A stretch of 10,058 bases of DNA from Tagaea sp. (GCA_023653245.1 JAMNXK010000045.1:1-10058), one strand, 5' to 3'. Positions 1-9,682 are shown, counted from the first letter of the stretch. The notes: a model not told the origin generated them from the sequence alone. A program made the numbers and translations.

Positions 1-252
1 CGGCGGCGGCGCGCTCGCCGGGCGCTTGATGCCGAAATAGGGCGCGATCGGTTCGTGGCGCGAAGGGAGCGCGGCCGGCGGCGGCTCGGCGGCGACGACC
101 GGGACCAGAACGGCGACGTCGGAGTCCGGCGGCTCGCGCGTTTCCACCCAGGCCCAAGCGGCCAAGGCGGCGAGTGGCACGGCGAACAACGCCGCGCGGC
201 CGAAATCGCGGACGAAACCGCCGGAGGTCCGGGATGTCGAAGGGGGCGCCAT
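1..252 (-). CDS. Unidentified single-span membrane protein, N-terminal part
   Basis: This is the first 84 codons of a gene that runs off the left edge; no stop is seen. Reading from the ATG at 252-250, the protein starts MAPPSTSRTSGG, has an Arg/Asp-containing stretch, then a hydrophobic segment at about residues 20-36 (AALFAVPLAALAAWAWV), then an acidic and proline/alanine-rich region (EPPDSDVAV, AAEPPPAALP) and YFGIKRP near residue 75. This looks like a signal anchor with the C-terminal part in the periplasm. The start lies 11 bp after the stop of the cueR-like gene on the same strand, and a G-run (254-258) just upstream could serve as a weak ribosome binding site, so it is probably the third gene of the copper operon. 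I do not recognise the family. A role in copper handling is inferred only from position, and no Cys or Met metal motif is visible in the part seen. Confidence 0.6.
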   Translation of the reverse strand, partial: MAPPSTSRTSGGFVRDFGRAALFAVPLAALAAWAWVETREPPDSDVAVLVPVVAAEPPPAALPSRHEPIAPYFGIKRPASAPPP

Positions 253-263
253 GCCCCCGGTGC

Positions 264-692
264 TTACACCGATTCGCGGGCGACTCGATTCCCCGGCGCG
301 AAGGGTTCGCCGGCGATGTCGGCCAGGATCGGGCAATCCGGGCGCCGGTCGCTCGGGCAGGCGGCCAGCAAGCCCGTCAAGGTCGCGCGCATCGTCTCGA
401 GCTCGGCCAATTTGCGCTCGATTTCGGCGATGTGCCGGCGCGCGAGATCCGCGACCTGGGCGCTGCCGCGCTTCTTGTCGCGCCACAGCGCCAGCAGATC
501 GCCGACCTCCTTGACCGAGAACCCCAGCGAGCGCGCGCGGTTGACGAAGCGCAGCTCGGCCACCTCGCGCTCGCCGTAGTCGCGATAATTGTTGCCGCGC
601 CGATCGGCGGGCGCGATCAGGCCGACGCTCTCGTAGTAGCGGATCGACTTGGCGCTCACGCCCGCGCGCTTGGCGGCTTGGCCGATATTCAT
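264..692 (-). CDS. cueR: Copper-responsive MerR-family regulator CueR
   Basis: A 142-residue protein, close to the usual CueR length. It binds promoters with over-long spacers and, when it holds Cu(I), twists the DNA so that RNA polymerase can start. Residues 1-70 are the winged helix-turn-helix (MNIGQAAKRAGVSAKSIRYY, then the RxxxNYRDY wing). About 76-108 is the long dimerisation helix, followed by the metal loop. The loop has the CueR signature C112-x7-C120, and Ser77 is also present; both match the E. coli CueR numbering as I know it and point to a +1 metal ion. The start at 692 is chosen because the MerR domain begins there, the ATG overlaps the copA stop by 4 bp (ATGA), and GGGAG lies 7 bases upstream. 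The reading frame stays open well upstream, but that is only a GC-rich shadow of copA. Being downstream of copA in the same unit, it should be made from the promoter it controls. Confidence 0.93.
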   Translation of the reverse strand: MNIGQAAKRAGVSAKSIRYYESVGLIAPADRRGNNYRDYGEREVAELRFVNRARSLGFSVKEVGDLLALWRDKKRGSAQVADLARRHIAEIERKLAELETMRATLTGLLAACPSDRRPDCPILADIAGEPFAPGNRVARESV

Positions 693-2875
693 CGCGAATC
701 TCCCGGAGGCTTCCATTTCGCCAAGCGCAAGGAATTGGTCACGACGCAGAACGACGAGAACGCCATCGCCGCCCCCGCGATCGCCGGGCTCAGCAGCCCC
801 GCCGCCGCCAGCGGAATGCCCGCGACGTTGTAGACGAAGGCCCAGAACAAATTCTCGCGCACGCGCTTGGCCACGTTGCGCGCCAGGTCGATCGCGGCGG
901 GAACCAGCAGCGGATCGGGGCGCAGCAGCGCGATCCCGGCGGCCCGGATCGCCGCGTCGCTGCCCGAGCCCATCGCGAATCCCGCGTCGGCGGCGGCCAA
1001 GGCGGGCGCGTCGTTGACGCCGTCGCCGACCATGCCGACCACGTGGCCTTGCGCGCGCAAGGAAGCGAGCGCGGCGGCCTTGTCGGCGGGCATGATTTCC
1101 GCGTGCACGCGCGCGACGCCGAGCGCGGCGGCCAGCCCCTCGACGGCCGCGCGCCGATCGCCGGAGATCACGGCGATATCGATGCCCATCGCGCGCAACG
1201 CCGCGACGGCGGCGGCCGCGTTCGCGCGCGGCGCGTCCTCGAAAGCGAGAACGCCCGCGATCCGGCCGTCGCATTCGAGCAGCGCCAGCGTGCGGCCTTT
1301 CGCTTCGGCCGCCGCGATCGCCGTTTCGAACGCGCCCAGATCGTGGCCGCGCGCGCGCATCATGCGCAGCGAGCCCAGCGCCACGCGCGCGCCCTCGACG
1401 ACGCCCGCCACGCCCAAGCCGGGCAGCGCCGCGAACTCGGCGACGCCGGGAATCGTCAGATTTTTGGCGCGCGCCGCGTCGGTCACCGCGCGCGCGAGGG
1501 GAGGTTCGGATCGGCTTTGCACCGCGGCGGCCTGGCGCAGCGCTTCGTCCCCGCCTTCGAACGACGCCAAGCGCGGCTTGCCTTCGGTCAACGTGCCGGT
1601 CTTGTCGAAGGCGACCAGCGTGACGGCACCGGCGCGCTCCAGCGCTTCGGCGTCGCGCACCAGCAAGCCCGCGTGCGCCGCCGCCCCCGTGCCCACCACG
1701 ATCGCCGTGGGCGTGGCCAGGCCCAGCGCGCAAGGGCACGCGATCACCAGCACCGTCACCGACGCGACGATCGCGTTCTCGAGCTCGCCCAGGCCGAGCC
1801 AGCGGACCAAGAAGGTCGCCAAGGCGACGACCATGACCGCCGGCACGAACACGGCGGCGATCGCGTCGACTTTGCGCTGGATCGCGGGCTTGGAGGCTTG
1901 TGCCGCCTCGACCAGCGCCACGATGCGCGCGAGGGCGGTATCCGCACCGGTCGCGCGGATCTCGACATCGACGGTGCCGGTGAAGTTCGACGATCCCCCG
2001 ACGATCCGATCGCCCGGGCCCTTGGGCACCGGACGACTCTCGCCGGTCAGCATCGCCTCGTCGGCGTCCGACGCGCCGGCCACGACGATCCCGTCCGCGG
2101 GAAAACGCTCGCCCGGGCGCACGCGCACGACGTCGCCCGGCGCCAAGAGCTCGGCGGCGATCTCCACCTCGCCGCCGCCGGCGTCCAAGCGGCGCGCTTT
2201 CTCCGGCGCCAGCGCCAGCAAGGCGCGCACCGCCTCGCCCGCCGCGCGTTTGGCGCGCGCTTCGAGATACTTGCCCAGCCGCACGAGCGCGATCACCACC
2301 GCCGCGCCTTCCAAATAGTGGTGCGTCGCGTGGCCGGGCGGATGGGACAAGATCAGATAGGCGCTGAGGAAAAACGCCGCATGGGTCCCGATCGCGACCA
2401 AGAGCTCCATGTTCCCCGCCCCGGCGCGCAGCGCGCGCCAGCCGGCCAGATGAATGCGCGCGCCGAGCCAGAACTGCACGGGCGTGGCGAGCGCAAGCGC
2501 GAGCCAGCCCGGCAGTCCGGCGTCGATCCAGCCCCAATGGGCGAGCATGTCGAAGACCAAGGGCGTCGCGAGCGCGCATGCCAGCGCCGTTTCGACGCGA
2601 TCGCGCGCCAGCGCCGCTTGTTCGCCGTGGGCTTGCGCCGCGGCACGCTCGGCGCCGTGCGACCAAGGCGCCGCCTCGTACCCGGCTTCGCGCAGCCGTG
2701 CCACCGCCGCGCGCAACACCGGGCCGCCCGCGCCGTCGAGCGTCAAACGCGCTTTTTCGGTCGCCAGATTGACGCTGGCCGCGCGCACGCCGGGCACGCG
2801 GGCGAGGGCCTTCTCCACGCGGCTCACGCAGGCCGCGCATGTCATGCCGGCGATTTTGAGATCGAGGGTGTGCAT
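689..2875 (-). CDS. copA: Cu(I)-exporting P1B-type ATPase CopA
   Basis: A 728-residue inner-membrane pump that uses ATP to export Cu(I) from the cytoplasm. Domains in order: one N-terminal metal-binding (HMA) domain at about 4-66 with GMTCAAC (C13, C16); four helices between about 94 and 208; actuator domain with TGES at 277-280; two helices carrying the CPC metal site at C380-P381-C382; phosphorylation site DKTGT at D424; nucleotide-binding region; hinge GDGVNDAP at 617-624; and two last helices with YNVAGIPLAA and MAFSSFCVV, the Cu(I)-pump signatures. The start gives an intact HMA domain; the next Met (residue 11) would remove its first strand. One oddity: the conserved SEHP motif of the nucleotide domain reads S456-E457-P458-P459, so the histidine is missing. 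Only one HMA domain is present, which is common in bacteria. It overlaps cueR by 4 bp and is preceded by a CueR-type promoter. Confidence 0.95.
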   Translation of the reverse strand: MHTLDLKIAGMTCAACVSRVEKALARVPGVRAASVNLATEKARLTLDGAGGPVLRAAVARLREAGYEAAPWSHGAERAAAQAHGEQAALARDRVETALACALATPLVFDMLAHWGWIDAGLPGWLALALATPVQFWLGARIHLAGWRALRAGAGNMELLVAIGTHAAFFLSAYLILSHPPGHATHHYLEGAAVVIALVRLGKYLEARAKRAAGEAVRALLALAPEKARRLDAGGGEVEIAAELLAPGDVVRVRPGERFPADGIVVAGASDADEAMLTGESRPVPKGPGDRIVGGSSNFTGTVDVEIRATGADTALARIVALVEAAQASKPAIQRKVDAIAAVFVPAVMVVALATFLVRWLGLGELENAIVASVTVLVIACPCALGLATPTAIVVGTGAAAHAGLLVRDAEALERAGAVTLVAFDKTGTLTEGKPRLASFEGGDEALRQAAAVQSRSEPPLARAVTDAARAKNLTIPGVAEFAALPGLGVAGVVEGARVALGSLRMMRARGHDLGAFETAIAAAEAKGRTLALLECDGRIAGVLAFEDAPRANAAAAVAALRAMGIDIAVISGDRRAAVEGLAAALGVARVHAEIMPADKAAALASLRAQGHVVGMVGDGVNDAPALAAADAGFAMGSGSDAAIRAAGIALLRPDPLLVPAAIDLARNVAKRVRENLFWAFVYNVAGIPLAAAGLLSPAIAGAAMAFSSFCVVTNSLRLAKWKPPGDSR

Positions 2876-2881
2876 CCCGCC

Positions 2882-2912
2882 TCGTTAAACCCTCCTGTTC
2901 TGGGAAGGTCAA
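2882..2912 (-). promoter_or_regulatory. CueR-type copA promoter
   Basis: On the minus strand, -35 TTGACC (2912-2907) is separated by 19 bp from -10 TAACGA (2887-2882). A 19-bp spacer is the MerR-family hallmark: the promoter is too long for normal use and is opened by metal-bound regulator. It closely resembles the E. coli copA promoter as I remember it (TTGACCTTCC...GGTTTAAC). The expected transcription start falls at about 2876-2874, on or beside the copA ATG. Confidence 0.85.
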
Positions 2913-2920
2913 GGTTTAAC
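2884..2920. repeat. Outer inverted repeat around the CueR operator
   Basis: Perfect 8-bp arms GTTAAACC (2884-2891) and GGTTTAAC (2913-2920) flank the CueR dyad, with a centre 3 bp away from the dyad's centre. AT-rich arms are unusual in this GC-rich window. It may be partly explained by the -10 region falling in one arm. No protein can be assigned. Confidence 0.5.
2889..2909. promoter_or_regulatory. CueR operator dyad
   Basis: ACCCTCC-N7-GGAAGGT on the plus strand is an inverted repeat with one mismatch to the ACCTTCC-N7-GGAAGGT consensus. It fills the space between the -35 and -10 of the copA promoter, which is where CueR binds. Confidence 0.85.
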
Positions 2921-2980
2921 GCAATCCAGCGACCCTGGGGCGCCTTGCCCACACCTCTGATTTGAGCGAAAAATCGCCAT

Positions 2981-3375
2981 ATGACCCTCCTCTCTCGCTT
3001 TGCGACGGTATTGGCCGCCGGAATGCTGGCGGCTTGCGCCAGCGGGCCGCCGCCCGGTGGCTTGGCCGCCCTCGACGGCGTCTACGAAGGCGAGATCGGC
3101 CGGTCGAGCGGCCCGCCGCAAAGCTGCCCGGCCGCGTTCAAGTTCCGCATGACGGTCGCCGGTGGCGAAGTGCGCGGGGAGATTTTCGACCTCCAGCAGC
3201 CCGACGCGCCCTTGGATCGTTTCGTGGCCTTCATCGAGGCCGACGGGCGCGTGATCACCGCCATCCGCGCCGGGCGCCAGAGCTTCGGCATTCTCGGACG
3301 CTTCGGCACGAACAGTTTCTCCGCCCGCGCCGATAGCGCGACGTGCGGCCTATCCGCCTTCGCTTCGCGCCGGCC

Positions 3376-3379
<4 letters not shown>
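2981..3379 (+). CDS. Small putative lipoprotein of unknown function
   Basis: A 132-residue protein with a lipoprotein signal peptide: Arg6, hydrophobic stretch 7-18, and lipobox L16-A-A-C19, so Cys19 would be lipidated after cleavage. The mature part begins with a Gly/Pro-rich linker, then alternating polar and hydrophobic stretches with [27 protein letters not shown] and [10 protein letters not shown], suggesting a small beta-sheet or barrel fold. Two further cysteines (C49, C122) could form a disulfide in the periplasm. I do not recognise a named family. It ends with a GTGA overlap on the histidine kinase start, so the two are likely translated together; a role in feeding or modulating the kinase's periplasmic sensor is possible but only inferred. 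No good ribosome binding site is seen (only GAG at 2964-2966), and no clear promoter was found in 2921-2980. Confidence 0.75.
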
Positions 3380-5942
<2,563 letters not shown>

Positions 5943-5946
<4 letters not shown>

Positions 5947-5971
5947 CGGCGCGCCGCGCCCGCGCTATAAC
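5943..5971 (+). promoter_or_regulatory. Candidate trpD promoter
   Basis: CTGACG (5943-5948), 17-bp spacer, TATAAC (5966-5971). The -10 matches five of six bases of the sigma-70 consensus and the -35 matches four of six. A start near 5978 would leave a leader of about 22 bases containing AAGGCGAG, a good ribosome binding site for trpD. The -35 overlaps the kinase stop and the inverted repeat. Confidence 0.5.
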
Positions 5972-6000
5972 CCCACCCGCGCAACCCAAGGCGAGTTCCC

Positions 6001-7035
6001 ATGCCCGGCGACATGACACAATTGAAGGCGCTGATCGCGCGCGCGGCCGACGGCCACGCGCTTTCCCAAGACGAGGCCGAACAGGCCTTCGACATCATGA
6101 TGTCGGGCAACGCCACCCAAGCGCAGATGGGCGCTTTCCTGATGGCGTTGCGCGTGCGCGGCGAAACGGTCGACGAGATCGCCGCCGCCGCGCGCACCAT
6201 GCGCGCCAAGTCGATCAAGGTCGCCGCTCCCGCCGACGCGGTCGAAGCCGTGGGCACCGGCGGCGACGCCTCGGGCAGTTTCAACATCTCGACGGCCGCG
6301 TCCTTCGTGGTCGCCGGCGCGGGCCGCAAAGTCGCCAAGCACGGCAATCGCGCCTTCTCCTCGAAATCCGGTGCGGCCGACGTGCTGACCGCCTTGGGCG
6401 TGAACGTCGAATGCGACGTCAAGCTCGTCGAATACGCGATTTCGAAAGCCGGCGTGGGCTTCATGATGGCGCCGCGCTTCCATTCGGCGATGCGCCATGT
6501 CGCGGGCGTGCGCGTGGAGATGGGCACGCGCACGATCTTCAACCTGCTGGGCCCGCTGTCGAACCCCGCCGGCGTGAAGCGCCAGCTCGTCGGCGTGTTC
6601 GCGCGCAAATGGGTGGCGCCGGTCGCCGAAACGCTCGGGCGCTTGGGCTCGGAACGCGCCTGGGTCGCGCACGGCTCGGACGGGCTCGACGAAATCACCA
6701 CCACCGGCCCGACCTACGTGGCCGAATTCCACGACGGCAAAGTGCGCGAATTCGAGGTGACGCCCGAGCAGGCGGGCTTGCCGCGCGCCCAACCCGCCGA
6801 TCTCAAGGGCGGCACGCCGCAGGAGAACGCCGCCGCGATGCGCGCGCTGCTCGACGGCAAGACCGGCCCGTTGCGCGACGTGGTGGCGCTCAACGCCGCC
6901 GCCGTGCTGGTCGTGGCGGGCGCCGCCGCGGACCTGACCCAAGGTGTCGCGCAAGCCGCCGCGGCGATCGATTCGGGATCGGCCAAGCGCGCGCTCGAAG
7001 CGCTGGTCGAAATCTCCAACCGCTCGGCCGCCTGA
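6001..7035 (+). CDS. trpD: Anthranilate phosphoribosyltransferase
   Basis: A 344-residue cytoplasmic enzyme, a normal length, that joins anthranilate to phosphoribosyl pyrophosphate to give phosphoribosyl-anthranilate, the second step of tryptophan synthesis from chorismate. Visible motifs: GTGGD at 85-89 (pyrophosphate loop), N95-I-S-T98, KHGNR at 113-117, R171 in the anthranilate region, D230-E231 (DGLDE, magnesium site) and NAAAV near 298. The N-terminal helical domain and the alpha/beta domain are both complete. ATG at 6001 has AAGGCGAG upstream; ATG at 6013 (residue 5) is an alternative. It is a stand-alone TrpD, not fused to a TrpG amidotransferase. TrpE and TrpG, often upstream in alphaproteobacteria, are not here: the neighbour is the histidine kinase. 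trpC follows after 1 bp. Confidence 0.96.
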   Translation: MPGDMTQLKALIARAADGHALSQDEAEQAFDIMMSGNATQAQMGAFLMALRVRGETVDEIAAAARTMRAKSIKVAAPADAVEAVGTGGDASGSFNISTAASFVVAGAGRKVAKHGNRAFSSKSGAADVLTALGVNVECDVKLVEYAISKAGVGFMMAPRFHSAMRHVAGVRVEMGTRTIFNLLGPLSNPAGVKRQLVGVFARKWVAPVAETLGRLGSERAWVAHGSDGLDEITTTGPTYVAEFHDGKVREFEVTPEQAGLPRAQPADLKGGTPQENAAAMRALLDGKTGPLRDVVALNAAAVLVVAGAAADLTQGVAQAAAAIDSGSAKRALEALVEISNRSAA

Positions 7036-7036
7036 C

Positions 7037-7855
7037 ATGGACGACGTCCTCGCCCGCATCTGCGCGGATACGTCGCTGGAAACCGCGAAGCGCTGGATGC
7101 GCGTGCCGGCGGCGGAGCTGCGCGCGCGCGCTGCGAAACTGCCGCCGCCGCGCGGCTTCGCGCTCGCCTTGCGCGCGGCGGCCGCGCGCGGCCGGCCGGC
7201 CTTGATCGCCGAGATCAAGAAAGCCTCGCCCTCCAAGGGCCTCATCCGCGCCGATTTCGATCCGCCGTCGCTCGCGCGCGCCTATCGCGACGGCGGTGCG
7301 GCGTGTTTGTCGGTGCTCACCGACAAGCCCTATTTCCAGGGCGACGACGCGTATCTTCAAGCCGCGCGCGACGCGGTTCCCCTGCCCGCCTTGCGCAAGG
7401 ATTTCATGCTCGGCGAATACCAGATCGAGGAAAGCCGCGCGCTCGGTGCCGATTGCGTGCTGCTGATCCTCGCCTGTCTCGACGATTGCGGGGCGCAGGA
7501 AATGTGCGAACTGGCGCTGATGCGCGGAATGGACGTGCTGGCCGAAGTCCACGACGAAGCCGAGATGACGCGCGCGCTCGCGCTGCCCGCGCACGGTCCC
7601 ATGGGCGCCACCACGATGCTCGGCATCAACAACCGCAATCTCAAGACCCTCGCGGTCGATCTGGCCACGTTCGAGCGCCTGGCGCCGATGGCGCCCAAGG
7701 ATCGCCTGTTGGTCGCCGAGAGCGGCATCAAGACCAGGGCGGATATCGACCGGCTGGCCGCCGCCGGCGCGTCCGCGTTCCTGGTCGGCGAGTCCTTGAT
7801 GGCGCAGGCCGATGTCGCGGCCGCGACCAAGGCGCTGCTCGGAGAAACGGCATGA
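7037..7855 (+). CDS. trpC: Indole-3-glycerol phosphate synthase
   Basis: A 272-residue TIM-barrel enzyme that closes and decarboxylates the product of phosphoribosyl-anthranilate isomerase to indole-3-glycerol phosphate. Motifs in order: [12 protein letters not shown] at 57-68 (E59, K61), [11 protein letters not shown] 92-102, LRKDF 119-123 (K121, the likely catalytic lysine), E170 (AEVHDEAE), GINNRNLKT 196-204, AESGI 227-231 and AFLVGESLM 247-255. All active-site positions known in the family appear present. ATG at 7037 is one base after the trpD stop and has no separate ribosome binding site, so it is probably translated by coupling. Odd point: between E170 and GINNR the chain is about seven residues longer than I recall for E. 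coli TrpC (around 184-194, [10 protein letters not shown]). It is stand-alone, not fused to TrpF. It ends in an ATGA overlap with moaC. Confidence 0.96.
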   Translation: MDDVLARICADTSLETAKRWMRVPAAELRARAAKLPPPRGFALALRAAAARGRPALIAEIKKASPSKGLIRADFDPPSLARAYRDGGAACLSVLTDKPYFQGDDAYLQAARDAVPLPALRKDFMLGEYQIEESRALGADCVLLILACLDDCGAQEMCELALMRGMDVLAEVHDEAEMTRALALPAHGPMGATTMLGINNRNLKTLAVDLATFERLAPMAPKDRLLVAESGIKTRADIDRLAAAGASAFLVGESLMAQADVAAATKALLGETA

Positions 7856-8328
7856 GCGGCCTCACGCATTTCGACGCGGCCGGGAACGCGGTGATGGTCG
7901 ACGTGTCGGCCAAGGACGAAACCGCGCGCGTCGCCGTCGCCAAAGGCCGCGTGGTCATGGCGCCCGAAACCTTGCGCGAGATCGTCGCGCGCCGGATCAA
8001 GAAGGGCGACGTGCTGGCGGTGGCGCAGCTCGCCGGGATCATGGCGGCCAAGAAGACGCACGAGCTGATCCCGCTGTGCCATCCTTTGCTGCTGACCTCG
8101 GTCAAGGTCGAGTTGACGCCCGACGAAGCCGCGCATGCGGTCGAGATCGAGGCCACCGTGAAGGTCGGCGGCAAGACCGGCGTGGAGATGGAAGCGCTGA
8201 CGGCCGTGTCGGCCGCGGCCCTCACCGTCTACGACATGGTCAAGGCGATCGACCGGGGCATGCGCATCGAGGCGATCCGCCTGGTGCACAAATCCGGCGG
8301 CAAGTCGGGCGCCTTCGAGCAGCCATGA
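7852..8328 (+). CDS. moaC: Cyclic pyranopterin monophosphate synthase
   Basis: A 158-residue enzyme that acts after the radical-SAM protein MoaA in molybdenum-cofactor synthesis, turning 3',8-cyclo-7,8-dihydro-GTP into cyclic pyranopterin monophosphate. The family signatures are clear: ELIPLCHPL at 71-79 with H77, [14 protein letters not shown] at 107-120 with E112 and E114, YDMVKA with D128 and K131, and KSGGKSG at 147-153; K51 is also present. These positions line up with the E. coli numbering as I know it. The start at 7852 overlaps the trpC stop (ATGA) and has GGAG at 7841-7844, 7 bases upstream. It is a stand-alone MoaC, not fused to MoaB or MoaE. The other early-pathway gene, moaA, is not in the window. 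Confidence 0.97.
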   Translation: MSGLTHFDAAGNAVMVDVSAKDETARVAVAKGRVVMAPETLREIVARRIKKGDVLAVAQLAGIMAAKKTHELIPLCHPLLLTSVKVELTPDEAAHAVEIEATVKVGGKTGVEMEALTAVSAAALTVYDMVKAIDRGMRIEAIRLVHKSGGKSGAFEQP

Positions 8329-9521
8329 TTCCCGTCGCCGAAGCCCAAGCGCGCATCCTCGCCACGCTCGCACCCGTCGGCGCCGAGACCGTCGGGCTCG
8401 ACCGCGCCGATGGCCGCACGCTCGCCGCCGACGTGACCGCTTCGCTGACCCAACCGCCGGCGCCCGTGTCGGCGATGGACGGCTACGCCGTGCGCGCCGC
8501 CGACATGGCCACGCTTCCCGCTTCGCTCAAGCGCATCGGCGAGGCGCCGGCGGGGCATCCCTACGCGGGACGGGTCGGTCCCGGCGAATGCGTGCGCATC
8601 TTCACCGGCGCCTATGTGCCCGAAGGTGCCGACGCGATCTTGATCCAAGAAGACGCCGAGGAGCGCGACGGCGTCGTGCATCCCAAGGAAAGCGTCGCCG
8701 CCGGGCGTTACGTCCGCCCGGCCGGGCTCGATTTCAAAGCGGGCGAGACGCTGCTGCGCGCCGGCCTGCTGCTCGACCCGCGCCATGTCGGCTTGGCGGC
8801 GGCGGCCAACCGGCCCTGGCTCGACGTCCGCCGCCGGCCGCGCGTGGCGATCTTGACCACCGGCGACGAGATCGTGCTGCCCGGCACGGCACCCGGTCCC
8901 GGCCAGATCGTCTCCTCGAACGCGCCCGCGCTGGCGGCGTTCGTGCGCCGGCGGGGCGGCGAAGCGCATGTGCTGCCGATCGCGCGCGACGATTCGGACG
9001 CGCTGCGCGGCCTCGCGAAAGCCGCGGCGGGCGCCGATCTGCTCGTCACCTCGGGCGGCGCTTCCGTGGGCGAGCACGATCTGGTGCGTTCCGCGCTCGG
9101 CGTCGACGGGCTGAGGCTCGATTTCTGGCAGATCGCCATGCGGCCGGGAAAGCCGCTGATGTTCGGCAAGCTCGGCGCCTTGCCGTTGCTGGGTTTGCCG
9201 GGCAATCCGGTGTCGAACTTGGTTTGCGCCACGCTGTTCCTGGCGCCGATCCTCGCGACCTTGTTGGGCCGCCCGGATCCTTTGCCGAAGCCCGAGATGG
9301 CGATCCTCGGCCGCGACGTGCCGGCCAACGACCGCCGCGAGGATTATCTGCGCGCGACGCTCGCGCCGCGCGACGACGGCGCTTGGATCGCCACGCCCTT
9401 CGAGAAGCAGGACAGCTCGATGATTTCGGTCCTGGCGCGCGCCGATGCGCTGGCGATCCGCGCCCCTCTGGCGCCGCCGGCCAAAGCCGGCGACCCGATC
9501 CGGATCTTGCGTCTCGGCTGA
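8325..9521 (+). CDS. moeA: Molybdopterin molybdenumtransferase MoeA
   Basis: A 398-residue protein that inserts molybdate into adenylylated molybdopterin, the last step of basic molybdenum-cofactor synthesis. Domains: N-terminal region with SAMDGYAV at 49-56 (D52), the [15 protein letters not shown] segment near 91-105, the MogA/MoaB-like molybdopterin-binding domain with LTTGDE (E182), [20 protein letters not shown] at 242-252, MRPGKP (K276) and GLPGNPVS at 290-297, and a C-terminal beta domain ending at 398. All key motifs look intact. The ATG at 8325 overlaps the moaC stop by 4 bp (ATGA), without a strong ribosome binding site of its own, so coupling is likely. No terminator is seen after it; the lexA control region begins 5 bp beyond the stop, so some read-through into lexA is possible. 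Confidence 0.96.
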   Translation: MIPVAEAQARILATLAPVGAETVGLDRADGRTLAADVTASLTQPPAPVSAMDGYAVRAADMATLPASLKRIGEAPAGHPYAGRVGPGECVRIFTGAYVPEGADAILIQEDAEERDGVVHPKESVAAGRYVRPAGLDFKAGETLLRAGLLLDPRHVGLAAAANRPWLDVRRRPRVAILTTGDEIVLPGTAPGPGQIVSSNAPALAAFVRRRGGEAHVLPIARDDSDALRGLAKAAAGADLLVTSGGASVGEHDLVRSALGVDGLRLDFWQIAMRPGKPLMFGKLGALPLLGLPGNPVSNLVCATLFLAPILATLLGRPDPLPKPEMAILGRDVPANDRREDYLRATLAPRDDGAWIATPFEKQDSSMISVLARADALAIRAPLAPPAKAGDPIRILRLG

Positions 9522-9526
9522 CGGCG

Positions 9527-9535
9527 TGTGGATAA
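9527..9535 (-). promoter_or_regulatory. Consensus DnaA box upstream of lexA
   Basis: TGTGGATAA on the plus strand is TTATCCACA on the minus strand, an exact match to the strong DnaA box consensus. It lies just after the moeA stop and 3 bp before the lexA -35. It is a single box, so this is not an origin; regulation by DnaA is the plausible reading. Confidence 0.6.
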
Positions 9536-9538
9536 GGC

Positions 9539-9567
9539 TTGACGGCGAGGCCGAACCGAACTAGAAC
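9539..9567 (+). promoter_or_regulatory. lexA promoter
   Basis: TTGACG (9539-9544), 17-bp spacer, TAGAAC (9562-9567). The -35 matches five of six consensus bases and the -10 four of six. Transcription would start near 9574, leaving a leader of about 135 bases before lexA. Confidence 0.65.
9553..9567. promoter_or_regulatory. LexA (SOS) box
   Basis: GAAC-N7-GAAC, equal to GTTC-N7-GTTC on the minus strand, the known alphaproteobacterial LexA site. It covers the -10 and end of the spacer of the lexA promoter, so LexA would block its own transcription and release it after DNA damage. Confidence 0.88.
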
Positions 9568-9598
9568 ATTCCCAGTCCGTTGCGCCTCCGTTTTCGAC

Positions 9599-9682
9599 AT
9601 GTTGTGGACGCGCCCCCACCCCGTCCCGAAATCTTGCGGTGTGGCACTCGGACCCGGATCAACCCTCCCGCCTTCCAAGTAA
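9599..9682 (+). CDS. Possible 27-residue leader ORF before lexA
   Basis: ATG at 9599, stop TAA at 9680-9682; the product would be [18 protein letters not shown] and a Pro-rich end (PPSK). It lies inside the predicted lexA leader, and its end runs through the hairpin at 9667-9688. There is no visible ribosome binding site, and an ORF this short can occur by chance in this composition. Its only argument is position, so treat it as a candidate for translational control rather than a gene. Confidence 0.2.
   Translation: MLWTRPHPVPKSCGVALGPGSTLPPSK

Noticed and set aside
271..291. Three GANTC methylation sites in 21 bp at the end of cueR
   Set aside because: They fall inside the codons for the last cueR residues, and GANTC recurs elsewhere in the window. 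No link to a start site could be shown.
264..2912. Very long open frame on the minus strand continuing upstream of cueR through copA
   Set aside because: It is Arg/Gly-rich low-complexity sequence without family motifs and overlaps all of copA. Only the last 142 residues are real (cueR).
2885..2919. Two TTAA motifs as a CtrA site (TTAA-N7-TTAA)
   Set aside because: The spacing is 27 bases, not 7, and both lie in the arms of the outer inverted repeat.
1043..2965. Long plus-strand open frames opposite copA
   Set aside because: GC-rich shadows with Arg/Ala/His-rich translations. copA on the other strand has all its catalytic motifs.
9527..9535. Replication origin at the DnaA box
   Set aside because: Only one box, no AT-rich unwinding region and no origin-associated genes nearby.
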